This document shows, piece by piece, positions 44,090 through 53,047 of a DNA stretch of 64,000 nt. Positions within the stretch are counted from its first letter, which is position 1. Every line of letters begins with the position of its first letter. Under the pieces are notes generated by a model. That model was given only the letters and a program-made list of their open reading frames with translations. It did not search any database and was not told the DNA's origin. This DNA comes from JBDGYW01 sp964518955 (GTDB lineage: Bacteria; Gemmatimonadota; Gemmatimonadetes; Gemmatimonadales; GWC2-71-9): positions 68,964 to 132,963 of the forward strand of contig CAZFHS010000009.1 of the NCBI GenBank assembly GCA_964518955.1, in the 5' to 3' direction. The position numbers and the translations under genes are program-made.

Positions 44090-46579
44090 TTGCATCTAAA
44101 GAGTTGTATTAGACGTCTCTGCGCGGTTGTACTAGGCATTTCGGTCGTTGTTGCGTTCTCGGGTTGCAACTTGTTTGGAGGCGGTCGAACCGAATGGAAT
44201 GCCGGCGGAATGCAGCTGGCCATCGACCCGCACGGTCGCATTGTCCGCTTGGTCGATTCAAACTTTGGGCGCGACTACCTAGCCGAGGCTGTCGAGTCGC
44301 ATTTGCTCTCGCTGCAGATCGATGGGGTGCTTCATCCCCCCAGCAGCTTTGTTTGGGACGAAGCCGCCGGGATCGCAACGCTTGAATATCCCGATGGCAC
44401 GACCGCTAGTGTGCGAGCCACGTCAAAGCAAGCCCACCTGGTTCTCGAGTTGTTTTCAGTGACCCCCTCAGAACGGATAGAGCTCGCCGTGTGGGGACCG
44501 TACGCAACCACGGTCTCAGATACCATCGGTGAGACTGTCGGTGTGGTGCGGAACGCGGAGTTCGCGATCGGCATTCAAGCCTTGAACCAAAAGACGCTTG
44601 GCGGATTGCCGTGGAGAGACAACGACTTCCCTCCGCAGATCGACATCTTCGAGTCGGGTGACTTCAGCGACTTGAGTGCGGAGGGTAAACGGTACGTCCT
44701 CTATCGGGTCGAGGCGGCAAAACCCGAGGATTTCGGAAGCACGCTCCAAGCGTATAGCCGAAACCGCGCAAACGATCGCGTGATCGAAAACTGGAACCAC
44801 GAGTTCTACACCGCGCCTGCGTATGACGACGGTGGAGTAGTCGGATCGAAGATCGCGTTGTTCGGTTCTCCGACCGACCTGGCTCTCGAGACGATCGGCA
44901 AGATCGAAATCGTAGAAGGATTACCGCATCCCACGATTGACGGTGATTGGGGGAAGAAGGCTCGATCGGCTGCCGCGGCGTATCTGATTCTCAACTTCGG
45001 TGAAGAGGACATTGACGAGGCCATCGCATGGACAAAACGCGCCGGCCTTCGATACCTGTACCATCCGGAGCCGTTCGAGACCTGGGGACACTTCGAGTTG
45101 AGCGATCGGTTCCCAAACGGCCGCGCTGGGTTGCGTAGCTGTGTTGAGCGTGCCGCGGCGCAGGATGTTTTTGTAGGCGTGCACACGCTGTCCAACTTCA
45201 TCACCACCAACGATCGCTATGTCACGCCCATTCCCGATCCCCGTCTGGCGAGGGTGGGTGGGGCAACTCTTTCTGAGGATGTCGACGCACGAGCAACTGA
45301 TATTCAAATTGCGTCTCCAGACTTCTTCGCCCAGTACGACAACAACACACTTCGTACAGTGGTGATTGGAGATGAGTTGATCCAATACCGCGCGGTCTCT
45401 GAGCAGGCACCCTGGCGCCTCCTCGACTGCGAGCGTGGAGCGTTCGGCACACGGGCGGTGTCACACGATTCCGGGGAATCGGTCGGCAAACTCGCCGACC
45501 ACGGGTATCGCACGTTTTTGACCAATGCCGATTTAGGCGTCGAGATGGCCACCAACATCGCCGAGCTCTTCAACGAAACGGGTCTGCGACAGATCTCGTT
45601 CGATGGAGTGGAGGGCAATCAGTCGACAGGTATGGGCAATTACGGTGAGATCCTGTTCACAACCAGTTGGCACGATAACCTCTCCGATGAAATCCGTAGC
45701 CACTACATCGCCGATGCCAGTCGCCCCACACACTTCTTCTGGCACATCTACACGCGCATGAACTGGGGCGAACCCTGGTACGCGGGCTTCCGAGAGAGTC
45801 AGACGGAATACCGCCTCAAGAATCAACCGTACTTCAGGCGCAATTACATGCCTGGTATGCTGGGGTGGTTTCGGATGACGGAGCAGATCAGCATTGAAGA
45901 TGTGGAGTGGATGCTCGCGCGGTCTGCGGCATTCGACGCCGGATACGCTTTCGTGACTTCGTACGAAGCACTGGAAAGCAATGGGTTCACCGATCGGATT
46001 CTCGATGCGATAGCACTCTGGGAACGAGCGCGCATGGCCGATGCCTTCAGCGACGATCAGAAGGCCCGTATGGAGAGTGTGAACAACGAGTTCTCACTCG
46101 CTGCAGCCGGAGGTGACGAGTGGGATCTCACTCAAGTGTACCCGCAGGTGTTCCGCCACGAGCGCGGAGTGCGCCAGCCGGGCGAGCCGACTTCGTCTAC
46201 CTTCGAGTTTCAGAATCAAAGTGACGAACAAACGCTTCATTGGCTGCTCACCGCTGAGGACGGCACTGTATCTAACATCGTAGTGGCAATCGATAACCGG
46301 GGCTCCGTGAATCTCCAGGTGCGGCTCGAGCTGGGTTGGTCGCTGCGATACGAGGGTGGCACCGCCGCAACGGTCCACAACGCCAACAACCGGTTGATGA
46401 GTGAGGTCCGGTTAGATCCCGAGCAGTTCAGAGTCGCCCCTGGGCGCCACACGGTCTCTTTCAACGCGTCGTTGTATCCGGATCTCGAGGCGAAAGCCAG
46501 GCTCGAACTCCGCCCCCGCGGCACACCCGAACGAGTCACAGCCGACGCCAGCGGCAACGGACAAACAGAGGAGCAATGA
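44090..46579 (+). CDS. Large lipoprotein with glycosidase-like barrel, family unrecognised
   Basis: A TTG at 44090 has GGAGG 4 bases upstream and starts a clean lipoprotein signal (MHLKSCIRRLCAVVLGISVV, cysteine in AFSGC); the ATG at 44069 lacks a ribosome site. The mature protein (about 800 residues) has an N-terminal beta-rich region resembling a galactose-mutarotase-like sandwich. A barrel-like region follows (AAYLILNFGEEDIDEAIAWTK, LRYLYHPEPFETWGHFEL, VFVGVHTLSNFITTNDRYVTP, RQISFDGVEG, FFWHIYTRMNWGEPWY), then a C-terminal beta domain. The acidic residues in SFDGVEGN are catalytic candidates. I cannot name a family; a surface glycosidase or lyase is plausible. Its stop overlaps the MscS-type start (ATGA). 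Confidence 0.6.
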   Translation: MHLKSCIRRLCAVVLGISVVVAFSGCNLFGGGRTEWNAGGMQLAIDPHGRIVRLVDSNFGRDYLAEAVESHLLSLQIDGVLHPPSSFVWDEAAGIATLEYPDGTTASVRATSKQAHLVLELFSVTPSERIELAVWGPYATTVSDTIGETVGVVRNAEFAIGIQALNQKTLGGLPWRDNDFPPQIDIFESGDFSDLSAEGKRYVLYRVEAAKPEDFGSTLQAYSRNRANDRVIENWNHEFYTAPAYDDGGVVGSKIALFGSPTDLALETIGKIEIVEGLPHPTIDGDWGKKARSAAAAYLILNFGEEDIDEAIAWTKRAGLRYLYHPEPFETWGHFELSDRFPNGRAGLRSCVERAAAQDVFVGVHTLSNFITTNDRYVTPIPDPRLARVGGATLSEDVDARATDIQIASPDFFAQYDNNTLRTVVIGDELIQYRAVSEQAPWRLLDCERGAFGTRAVSHDSGESVGKLADHGYRTFLTNADLGVEMATNIAELFNETGLRQISFDGVEGNQSTGMGNYGEILFTTSWHDNLSDEIRSHYIADASRPTHFFWHIYTRMNWGEPWYAGFRESQTEYRLKNQPYFRRNYMPGMLGWFRMTEQISIEDVEWMLARSAAFDAGYAFVTSYEALESNGFTDRILDAIALWERARMADAFSDDQKARMESVNNEFSLAAAGGDEWDLTQVYPQVFRHERGVRQPGEPTSSTFEFQNQSDEQTLHWLLTAEDGTVSNIVVAIDNRGSVNLQVRLELGWSLRYEGGTAATVHNANNRLMSEVRLDPEQFRVAPGRHTVSFNASLYPDLEAKARLELRPRGTPERVTADASGNGQTEEQ

Positions 46580-47652
46580 TGGACGTTATTCAGGAGTATT
46601 GGCAGCTCGCACTCGACTTTCTGCAGCCGTACCCATACCTGCAGGCGCTCTTGATCGTCGTTCTCTTTCTCGTGCTGGCGGTGTTGGTTGATCGAGTGAT
46701 CTCGGGGGTAGTCAGCCGCGTGGTGTCGCGAACCGAGACCCAAATAGACGACCGCCTCGTGGCGATTTTGCATCGACCCATCTTCACGACCGTGGCCTTG
46801 ATGGGGCTCATCCTGGCCACCTTGCAGCTCGACATGAACTACCTGGTTCTGCTGGGGACCATCGGCATCATCAAAACCTTGCTCGTGTTGATCTGGCTCA
46901 TTTTTGGCTTGCGTCTTTCGAGCATGATGCTCGGTGCCATGAAGCGCCAGGAGGATCGGTTCCAGTTCGTGCAGCAAACCACGGAACCCCTGCTCAAGAA
47001 TGCTGCGGCGGTGCTGCTCTTCGTCGCGGCCGCCTACACGATTCTGATTGCGTGGGACGTGAACGTCACTGGCTTGGTGGCTTCTGCGGGAATCCTCGGT
47101 TTGGCTCTGAGTTTCGCCGCGCAAGACACTCTCGCAAATCTTTTTGCCGGTGTGGCGATCCTTGCCGACCGTCCCTACCAGATTGGCGACTACGTCATAC
47201 TCGACAGCGGTGAACGCGGACAGGTAACCCACATCGGGTTACGCAGCACTCGTCTTCTCACCCGCGACGATGTCGAGATTTCGATCCCGAACAGCGTGAT
47301 GGGCAACGCCAAGATCGTGAACGAAGCAGGCGGCCCACCCTCGCGCTACAGGATTCGGGCAAGTGTCGGTGTCGCGTACGGGTCGGATATAGACAAGGTC
47401 ATGGACGTACTGGTTGGGGTTGCGACCGAACATCCCAAGATCCACTCCGATCCGGAGCCGCGAGCCCGCTTCCGCACCTTCGGAGAGTCGAGCCTCGATT
47501 TTGACTTACTGTGCTGGATCGAGCGGCCGGCCGACCGTGGGCTCGTAGTGCATGAACTCAATTGTGCCATCTACAAGGGGTTCGAAGCTGAGGGAATTGC
47601 GATACCATTCCCGCAGCGGGATCTGTACATCAAGGAGATGCCGGCGAGATAG
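46576..47652 (+). CDS. MscS-type small-conductance mechanosensitive channel
   Basis: The 358-residue protein has three to five N-terminal membrane helices, including the pore-lining GLVASAGILGLALSFAAQDTLANLFAGVAI, quoted in part as ILGLALSFAAQDTLANLF. The beta domain follows with RPYQIGDYVILDSGERGQVTHIGLRSTRLLTRDD and IPNSVMGNAKIVN-type sequence, then the C-terminal alpha/beta domain (VGVATEHPKIHSDPEP). The channel releases solutes upon osmotic downshift. The ATG overlaps the stop of the upstream lipoprotein gene, and an adjacent second ATG could also be used. It converges with the symporter gene at 47746. Confidence 0.94.
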   Translation: MMDVIQEYWQLALDFLQPYPYLQALLIVVLFLVLAVLVDRVISGVVSRVVSRTETQIDDRLVAILHRPIFTTVALMGLILATLQLDMNYLVLLGTIGIIKTLLVLIWLIFGLRLSSMMLGAMKRQEDRFQFVQQTTEPLLKNAAAVLLFVAAAYTILIAWDVNVTGLVASAGILGLALSFAAQDTLANLFAGVAILADRPYQIGDYVILDSGERGQVTHIGLRSTRLLTRDDVEISIPNSVMGNAKIVNEAGGPPSRYRIRASVGVAYGSDIDKVMDVLVGVATEHPKIHSDPEPRARFRTFGESSLDFDLLCWIERPADRGLVVHELNCAIYKGFEAEGIAIPFPQRDLYIKEMPAR

Positions 47653-47745
47653 GAATCTGGCGCCGGTACATTACCACGCGCGCTCGTTCCAAAGTGATCA
47701 ACCCACCGCCGATCATTCCGCCGACTGCAAGGTAGAGAATCAGCT

Positions 47746-49083
47746 TCATGGAGACTCGACGCTCTTCAAGAACTCGTCCTTCATCTCCTTGACCTGTCCT
47801 GCCATGAGCACCATGCCAATCACGTTGGGCACGACGATCGTGGCCAGGAAGATATCGAGGAATTGATACAGGAACTCGAGCTCGATCATGGCTCCGGCAG
47901 GAATGGCCAGGAGGTACACGCCCCTCATGACTTTTGAGAATCTCAGACCGAATAGAAACTCGGCCTGTTTTTCACCATAGAAGATGACGACGATGATCGT
48001 CGATATCACAAAGAGCATCAGACAGATAGTGACTATGCCGCCGCCAATCCCTTCGCCCAGCAACTGTTGAAATGCGAGCGACGGCATCGACCCGGCTTCA
48101 CCTGCCGGCACCATCGTCCACACTCCGGTCACCAGGATGACGAGAGCGGTGGTAGTGCAGATGATCATCGTGTCCATCATCATGCTGAAAATGCCCCACA
48201 TCGCCTGGCGCGCCGGATGATCGGTCACGGCGGCCGCATGGGCAATTGCAGCTGTGCCCATTCCCGCTTCGTTGGAATAGCAACCTCTCGAAACCCCCCA
48301 CCTGAGCGTTGCGGCGATACCGGCTCCGGCGAATCCCCCCATTGCGGCAGTGGGTGAAAAGGCATGCTGGAAAATCATCAAGAACACACCAGGAACTTTA
48401 TCGGCGTTGATGAGGATTATCACTAGAGCTGTCCCGACATACGTAATTGCCATGAACGGGACCAATCGGCTGGTCACCTGCGCAATTCTCGTGATGCCCC
48501 CGACTACAACGAGCCCTACGAGAGTCATCAACACTAGAGCTGTGACGAGGTTCGGTATACCGATACTGGCTGCGGTCTGTACCACATTCACGGTCTGCGT
48601 GGAGATACTGGGCGCAAGCTCGATCATCAGGAAGAAGGCGTAAATCGCACCGAGGAACGGCAGGCCCATGCCTTTGTTGAGGTAATACATCGGGCCGCCA
48701 ACATAGGTGCCTTCCTTGTTCTTCTCCCTGTATTTAAGCCCAAGCGCTATCTCCGAATACTTAGTGGCGAACCCGATGAGAGCTGTCACCCACATCCAGA
48801 ACACAGCTCCAGGTCCACCGAACGCAATGGCAACGGGTACGCCAACGATGTTTGATCCGCCGATCGTTGAAGCCAGTGCCGAGCATGCTGCCTGGAATGG
48901 TGTGATCGTTCCTTCGCCGGTAGGATTCTTCAGGATCTTTCCGAACGTCTCCCGCATGATGAACGGGAAGTACCGAATCGGGAAAAAGTCGATTCGTATG
49001 GTGAGCCAGATGCCTCCGCCCACCAGGAGGATCATCATTGGGGGACCCCAGATCCACGCCGATATCGCAGCCACGTAATTCAT
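47746..49083 (-). CDS. Alanine or glycine:cation symporter (AGCS family)
   Basis: The 445-residue protein has about ten membrane segments and AGCS signatures: STIGGSNIVGVPVAIAFGGPGAVFWMW, EIALGLKYREKNKEGTYVGGPMYYL, and SRGCYSNEAGMGTAAIAHAAA with TDHPARQAMWG (quoted in parts). AGCS proteins import alanine or glycine with sodium or protons; sodium coupling would fit the presence of nhaA. It is convergent with the MscS gene and divergent from the DUF362 gene, separated from the latter by 236 bases in which I see no further gene. Confidence 0.95.
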   Translation of the reverse strand: MNYVAAISAWIWGPPMMILLVGGGIWLTIRIDFFPIRYFPFIMRETFGKILKNPTGEGTITPFQAACSALASTIGGSNIVGVPVAIAFGGPGAVFWMWVTALIGFATKYSEIALGLKYREKNKEGTYVGGPMYYLNKGMGLPFLGAIYAFFLMIELAPSISTQTVNVVQTAASIGIPNLVTALVLMTLVGLVVVGGITRIAQVTSRLVPFMAITYVGTALVIILINADKVPGVFLMIFQHAFSPTAAMGGFAGAGIAATLRWGVSRGCYSNEAGMGTAAIAHAAAVTDHPARQAMWGIFSMMMDTMIICTTTALVILVTGVWTMVPAGEAGSMPSLAFQQLLGEGIGGGIVTICLMLFVISTIIVVIFYGEKQAEFLFGLRFSKVMRGVYLLAIPAGAMIELEFLYQFLDIFLATIVVPNVIGMVLMAGQVKEMKDEFLKSVESP

Positions 49084-49319
49084 GGACGGTATTTAGTGAC
49101 ATGGTCATCAGAGAACCAGTCCCGATCGTTACTCCGGATGGTGCGTTTCAATTCGGACACAAAGGGAACATCGTAATCGTAGAGCAGTAGCATGTGGCAG
49201 CGCTGTTCGCATATGCTTGACGGTGATAAACCCAGAAGACACAGAAGCGAATTGCGATTTCTGGAATGGACTGGCGTGGTCCGCTATCGAATATTCTCAT
49301 ATGAGGAATGGAGGCAGCA

Positions 49320-50261
49320 ATGGATCGACGTGAGTTTTTGAGGCGAGGGGCAGCGCTGGGGTTATCTGCTCCACTCACAGCGCCGGCATTGGACCAGTCA
49401 CTGAGCGGTGCCGCAGCTCGAGCCGCTGAAACACAGAATGTTGATATTGCCGCGGTAACCGGTTCGGATTACTACGCCAACACCGTCAGGGCGGTGGAGT
49501 TGTTGGGAGGTATGGGCAACTTCGCCCCAAGCGGTGCGTCTGTTGGCCTTCTCGTCAACTCTCCGTGGCAGAATCCGGGTACGTATACGAACCCCGACGT
49601 TGCTCTGGCGGTTCTCCGTATGTGCCTCGATGCGGGCGCCAGCGACATCCACACGGTCGAAGGTGCATCAGCGGAATATTGGAACAGGAGTCCGCTGGCC
49701 GGGCGGTTCGCGAGCGAGATCGCTGCGATCAAGCCCTCGGGCGAGAAGGACGTCGTGGTTGAGATTCCCAACGGTGTTTTTCTCAAAGAAGCGACTGTCT
49801 CGCACGCCTATTTGGAATGCGACGTCCTGATCGATATCCCGGTCGCAAAGGATCATGACGGCACGCGTTATACTGGAACGCTCAAGAACGTCATGGGAGC
49901 ATGCATTCACAACCCGACCTGTCGTTTCATGCATTATGGCGGGGGCGCCGAAGAGTTCTATGGAGATCCCGGTTTCCTGTCGCAGTGTATTGCGGACCTG
50001 TGTCTGGTGCGTCAGGCTGACCTCTCGGTTGTTGATGCTACTGAGTTCGTCACCACCAATGGACCGGCGGGCCCAGGCGATATGAGTAGACCGCAGAAGG
50101 TTGTGGCTGGAACGGACATGGTTGCGGTTGATGCGTATTGCGCCGAGGTACGTGGACTCAGGAGTGGTGACGTGGATATGATACGTATGGCTCAGGACCA
50201 CGGAATCGGATCGATGGATTTTACCGCTATGCGTGTGGAGGAAGAAGACCTAGGTGACTAA
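49320..50261 (+). CDS. Tat-exported DUF362 domain protein
   Basis: The ATG at 49320 is chosen because GGAGG lies 5 bases upstream and the product starts with a Tat signal (MDRREFLRRGAALGLSAPL). The 313-residue protein shows DUF362 features: VGLLVNSPWQNPG, VALAVLRMCLDAGASDIHTVEG, ECDVLIDIPVAKDHDGTRYTGTLKN-type block (lysine and NVMG), VVDATEFVTTNGPAGPG and GTDMVAVDAYCAEVRGL. Tat export suggests folding with a cofactor before export, although no ferredoxin-type cysteine cluster is visible. Function of DUF362 proteins is unknown. The next gene starts inside its last codons. Confidence 0.88.
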   Translation: MDRREFLRRGAALGLSAPLTAPALDQSLSGAAARAAETQNVDIAAVTGSDYYANTVRAVELLGGMGNFAPSGASVGLLVNSPWQNPGTYTNPDVALAVLRMCLDAGASDIHTVEGASAEYWNRSPLAGRFASEIAAIKPSGEKDVVVEIPNGVFLKEATVSHAYLECDVLIDIPVAKDHDGTRYTGTLKNVMGACIHNPTCRFMHYGGGAEEFYGDPGFLSQCIADLCLVRQADLSVVDATEFVTTNGPAGPGDMSRPQKVVAGTDMVAVDAYCAEVRGLRSGDVDMIRMAQDHGIGSMDFTAMRVEEEDLGD

Positions 50262-51180
50262 ACCTTTTTACGCGTTTGTAGTTCTACTTTCGATCTGTTT
50301 GTTCAACGCTCCCTTGCATGCACAGCAGGGGAGCGTCTTGACCTACCTGCCAGATGTATCTCAACTCGACGGGTGGGAGCCGTTGGGTGATCCTCAAACG
50401 GCCGAAGGCAACGATCTGTTTCTGTTGATCAACGGTGGCGCGGAGATCTACAACGAATACGGTTTTTCGAGAGCGGTGATGCATTCGTACGACAAGGGTG
50501 AGAAGTCGGTGAACCTGGAAGTTTACGAGATGGAAGACGTGGCAAGTGCATACGGGGCGTATTCGTTCAAGACCAGCAGAGATGGGGAATCCGTACCGAT
50601 AGGAACTGAGGGCAATTTCGAAGATTACTATCTGAATTTCTGGAAGGGCAACACTGTGGTGACGTTGGTTGGGTTCGATACCGATCCGGAAACCCGCGAT
50701 GCCATTCTCGCTCTGGCCAAGATGGTCGACGCAAACATACCGGACCACAGCCCGCGGCCTGCAATTGTGGATATGATGCCGGAGTCGTCCCCCACCGGAG
50801 TATCGGTGCACCCGACCTATATCGAGGGGAACCTCGGCCTCATCAATAGATATCGTTTTGGAACCGCAGATGTGTTCGGCTTCACGAACGCGGTCGTTGG
50901 TGACTACAGGGAGTACCTGCTGTTCGCATTTCCGTACGGCGATTCTGGGGAGGCGCAGAGCCGCCTGGTCAATGCGTCGCAGCTGTTGCGATCGAGCGAT
51001 TCCTATTCTGATGTAGGGTCTGCCGCGCACGAATTCACCGGAGTCGATCGCGACGGCAGGCGCGTAACCGTCCGCGTAGCAGGTGAGTTCTTGATTGCCT
51101 ACGTCGGCGAAGACAGTGAATACGCTTCTAGTGTTCTGAAGAGCCTGTCCGAGAGGGCGGAGCAGTACTCATGGCGTTAG
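50254..51180 (+). CDS. Secreted DUF6599-like protein
   Basis: The GTG start overlaps the DUF362 gene by 8 bases. The 308-residue protein has a Sec signal (FYAFVVLLSICLFNAPLHAQ) and two repeated alpha/beta halves: GAEIYNEYGFSRAV, LEVYEMEDVASAYGAYSF and YYLNFWKGNTVVTLVGFD in the first, with a looser second half (EYLLFAFPYGDSGEAQSRL, VTVRVAGEFLIAYVGED). This matches what is seen in DUF6599 proteins. Function unknown; coupling to the Tat-exported DUF362 protein suggests both act together in the periplasm. Confidence 0.78.
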   Translation: MTKPFYAFVVLLSICLFNAPLHAQQGSVLTYLPDVSQLDGWEPLGDPQTAEGNDLFLLINGGAEIYNEYGFSRAVMHSYDKGEKSVNLEVYEMEDVASAYGAYSFKTSRDGESVPIGTEGNFEDYYLNFWKGNTVVTLVGFDTDPETRDAILALAKMVDANIPDHSPRPAIVDMMPESSPTGVSVHPTYIEGNLGLINRYRFGTADVFGFTNAVVGDYREYLLFAFPYGDSGEAQSRLVNASQLLRSSDSYSDVGSAAHEFTGVDRDGRRVTVRVAGEFLIAYVGEDSEYASSVLKSLSERAEQYSWR

Positions 51181-51235
51181 CACCCGGAAGCTGTATCTCT
51201 TGCCTCTTTTTCCCTTCCTGGCCCCAATGTACGGG

Positions 51236-51472
51236 CTAGGCGGGAATCTCGATGATCCCGAATCCAGGGTCGGTCTCGATCAGGTCTGACGTTTCGTCTT
51301 TGGGTTGCTTCGGTTCGAGTAGCCGGCCACATGCTGCTTCGAAATCGACTCTGGCCAACTCGTCTGGGGTGAACACAAACCCTCGAGTGTTTGCTACTGC
51401 TGCCATCTCGTCGCGGAGTTGTGCGTCAATTGCTATCCTGCGCATGAATGCAGCAACATCGCCTGTGGACAT
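51236..51472 (-). CDS. Nif11-like small protein (possible RiPP-precursor relative)
   Basis: The 78-residue protein starts with a strong ribosome site (GAGGAGG five bases upstream). Residues 1-45 follow the Nif11 leader pattern: a short Ser/Thr start, AAFMRRIAIDAQLRDEMAAV, then GFVFTPDELARV, matching the family's Gf-fT-eEL end. The usual central helix between these blocks is shorter by about eight residues. The C-terminal 30 residues are acidic (EPKQPKDETSDLIETDPGFG) and end in IIEIPA; there is no Gly-Gly cleavage site and only one cysteine. No modification enzyme or exporter is visible nearby. It could be an orphan precursor or a stand-alone Nif11-domain protein. Confidence 0.65.
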   Translation of the reverse strand: MSTGDVAAFMRRIAIDAQLRDEMAAVANTRGFVFTPDELARVDFEAACGRLLEPKQPKDETSDLIETDPGFGIIEIPA

Positions 51473-51664
51473 CGTTTCCTCCTCGCTTCGATAGTCGGCT
51501 CCTATCTATGTTGATCGCGGACGTCCCGGCTGGAGTCCGTCGGTTGTTACCCGTTTTGAACGGCGATAACACACGACGCCACATGAGTCAGGCCCACCGC
51601 CGCTATGTATGATTAGCATCGGCTCCGGAGAGCCGGAATACTCAGAAGATCTTGGAGGACGGTG

Positions 51665-51835
51665 ATGACAGGCGTACACACCGTCAAGGAAAAACTATCC
51701 GTTGCATCAATTTGGGGGCAGTGGCGCTACTCCGACAAAGAGTCGGTTTGCGTCCTACAGGGCACTCAGGTCGCGTCGAATCTGCGGAAACGTGTTACAA
51801 GACGCGGGATCGCGTCTGCTCGGCTGGTGTATTAG
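51665..51835 (+). CDS. Possible 56-residue small ORF with ideal ribosome binding site
   Basis: GGAGG at 51654-51658 lies six bases before an ATG that opens 56 codons (MTGVHTVKEKLSVASIWGQ...) to a TAG. The product is basic at its C-terminus and has no recognisable domain. It is followed 46 bases later by the beta-barrel candidate gene, so it may be a leader or coexpressed small protein. The surrounding 409-base gap (51473-51881) contains nothing else I can support apart from a short CGGCT-CCGGAG-AGCCG hairpin near 51630. Confidence 0.3.
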   Translation: MTGVHTVKEKLSVASIWGQWRYSDKESVCVLQGTQVASNLRKRVTRRGIASARLVY

Positions 51836-51881
51836 CGAACATTCAACCCCAGCTTTTCCCAAATTGAGTGTGGGTGAACAA

Positions 51882-52451
51882 ATGTTCAGTTTGAGCTCAG
51901 AGAAATCCTTGATCGTTGTGCTGGGTTTACTTCTGACATTCACTCCCATCGGTGCTAATGCGCAGTATTCCGGATTCGGGTTTGCGCCATTCGTTGGAGT
52001 AGACGCGGAACTGGGTTCTGACGGCAAGGGCCTGAGCCTGGGCGTCGATGTCGAGATCAGGGCGAGCCCACATGTATCATTGGCCGCCCGCGGAACATGG
52101 TATGCGGAAATAGTGCAGGGGTGCACGCTGCAGCTTCCTTCCCCTTGTCGGTACTCAGGTTGGGGTGCGCATATGGGGCCGCGGATCCGAGGAAACGTGA
52201 TAGGTAAAGGAACGCTGAGCCAATATCTGTATCTCGGTGTAGGCCCTACGACCACCCACTTGGTTCGAGAAGATGTCCTGGTTTCGGTTCTGGCAGCTGT
52301 TGGCATGGAGATGAAGATGTGGTCGAGCAGCTTCTGGGTGTTTGAGATTGGCTACCAGACCGCGGTGCCGATGCTGGATAGTCACTTTGATCTCTTTCAA
52401 GGGAAGGTCGGAGTTCGGTTCGTCACTGGGTGGACTCGCCCGCCGGGCTGA
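51882..52451 (+). CDS. Outer-membrane beta-barrel-like secreted protein
   Basis: The ATG at 51882 opens a signal peptide (LIVVLGLLLTFTPIGANAQ), which supports it over the longer frame from 51702. The 189-residue protein shows alternating hydrophobic/polar strands with glycine and aromatic residues (GFGFAPFVGVDAELG, HVSLAARGTWYAEIV, TLSQYLYLGVGPTTTHLV, GKVGVRFVTGW), as in small eight-stranded barrels of the OmpA/OmpX-like type. It ends in RFVTGWTRPPG rather than a terminal aromatic residue, so insertion in the outer membrane is tentative. No specific family is recognised. Confidence 0.6.
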   Translation: MFSLSSEKSLIVVLGLLLTFTPIGANAQYSGFGFAPFVGVDAELGSDGKGLSLGVDVEIRASPHVSLAARGTWYAEIVQGCTLQLPSPCRYSGWGAHMGPRIRGNVIGKGTLSQYLYLGVGPTTTHLVREDVLVSVLAAVGMEMKMWSSSFWVFEIGYQTAVPMLDSHFDLFQGKVGVRFVTGWTRPPG

Positions 52452-52569
52452 CGAAGGTCTTGCCCTACAACTGGTCTCTGCCACTACTTCAGTGCAGATA
52501 TCTCCCAACAGAAGGTCACAGTAAGGCAGTCGATTTCGTCCGTAGGATGATCCTCAAGGGTCCCGAGGC

Positions 52570-53025
52570 ATGATGAGCGAGCACTCCCTTCGAGACGTCG
52601 GTACACGCGCACTGCTCTACCACCGTATGTTTCATCTCACTCCGGAGACGGATCCGCGTTGGGGTGAGATGAACCCAGCACAATTGCTCGCTCACCTCGC
52701 CGATGCGATGCGCCTGGCATTCAAAGAAGGCGAAGTCATCACTGCCGATGAGGATGCGCAGTTCGCGAAGCAGCGGCGAGAATGGATACATGAGTGGCCA
52801 TGGCCGGAGGGTAAGGCCAAGGCACCGCCCGAGGGTTTTCTCACAGCCCCGACCGATTGGGAATCGGACAGAGCATCTCTGCATGAGCTCATCGAACGTT
52901 TTGCGCAAACATCGGAAACTGATTTGGCGGGCAGCCACCCTCTCTTCGGAACGATGACACCTGAAGACTGGGACGTGCTGATGTACAAGCACCTCCATCA
53001 CCATCTGCGGCAGTTCGGAGTCTGA
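52570..53025 (+). CDS. DUF1569/DinB-like protein
   Basis: The 151-residue protein has the DinB-like four-helix pattern: an early HLTPETDPRWGEMNPAQLLAHLADAMRLA with a metal-type histidine, and the end MTPEDWDVLMYKHLHHHLRQFGV typical of DUF1569. Spaced histidines (AHLAD, HLHHH) could bind a metal, as in DinB-fold thiol-dependent enzymes. Function is unknown. Two adjacent ATG codons (52570, 52573) follow CGAGGC; the second has better spacing. The next gene follows after 22 bases. Confidence 0.82.
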   Translation: MMSEHSLRDVGTRALLYHRMFHLTPETDPRWGEMNPAQLLAHLADAMRLAFKEGEVITADEDAQFAKQRREWIHEWPWPEGKAKAPPEGFLTAPTDWESDRASLHELIERFAQTSETDLAGSHPLFGTMTPEDWDVLMYKHLHHHLRQFGV

Positions 53026-53047
53026 TATGGAAAGGGAATAGGCGGCC

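Noticed and set aside
46237..47232. Open frame of 331 codons on the minus strand
   Set aside because: Spans the lipoprotein end and the MscS gene in antisense; rich in His/Gln/Arg and lacks any recognisable domain.
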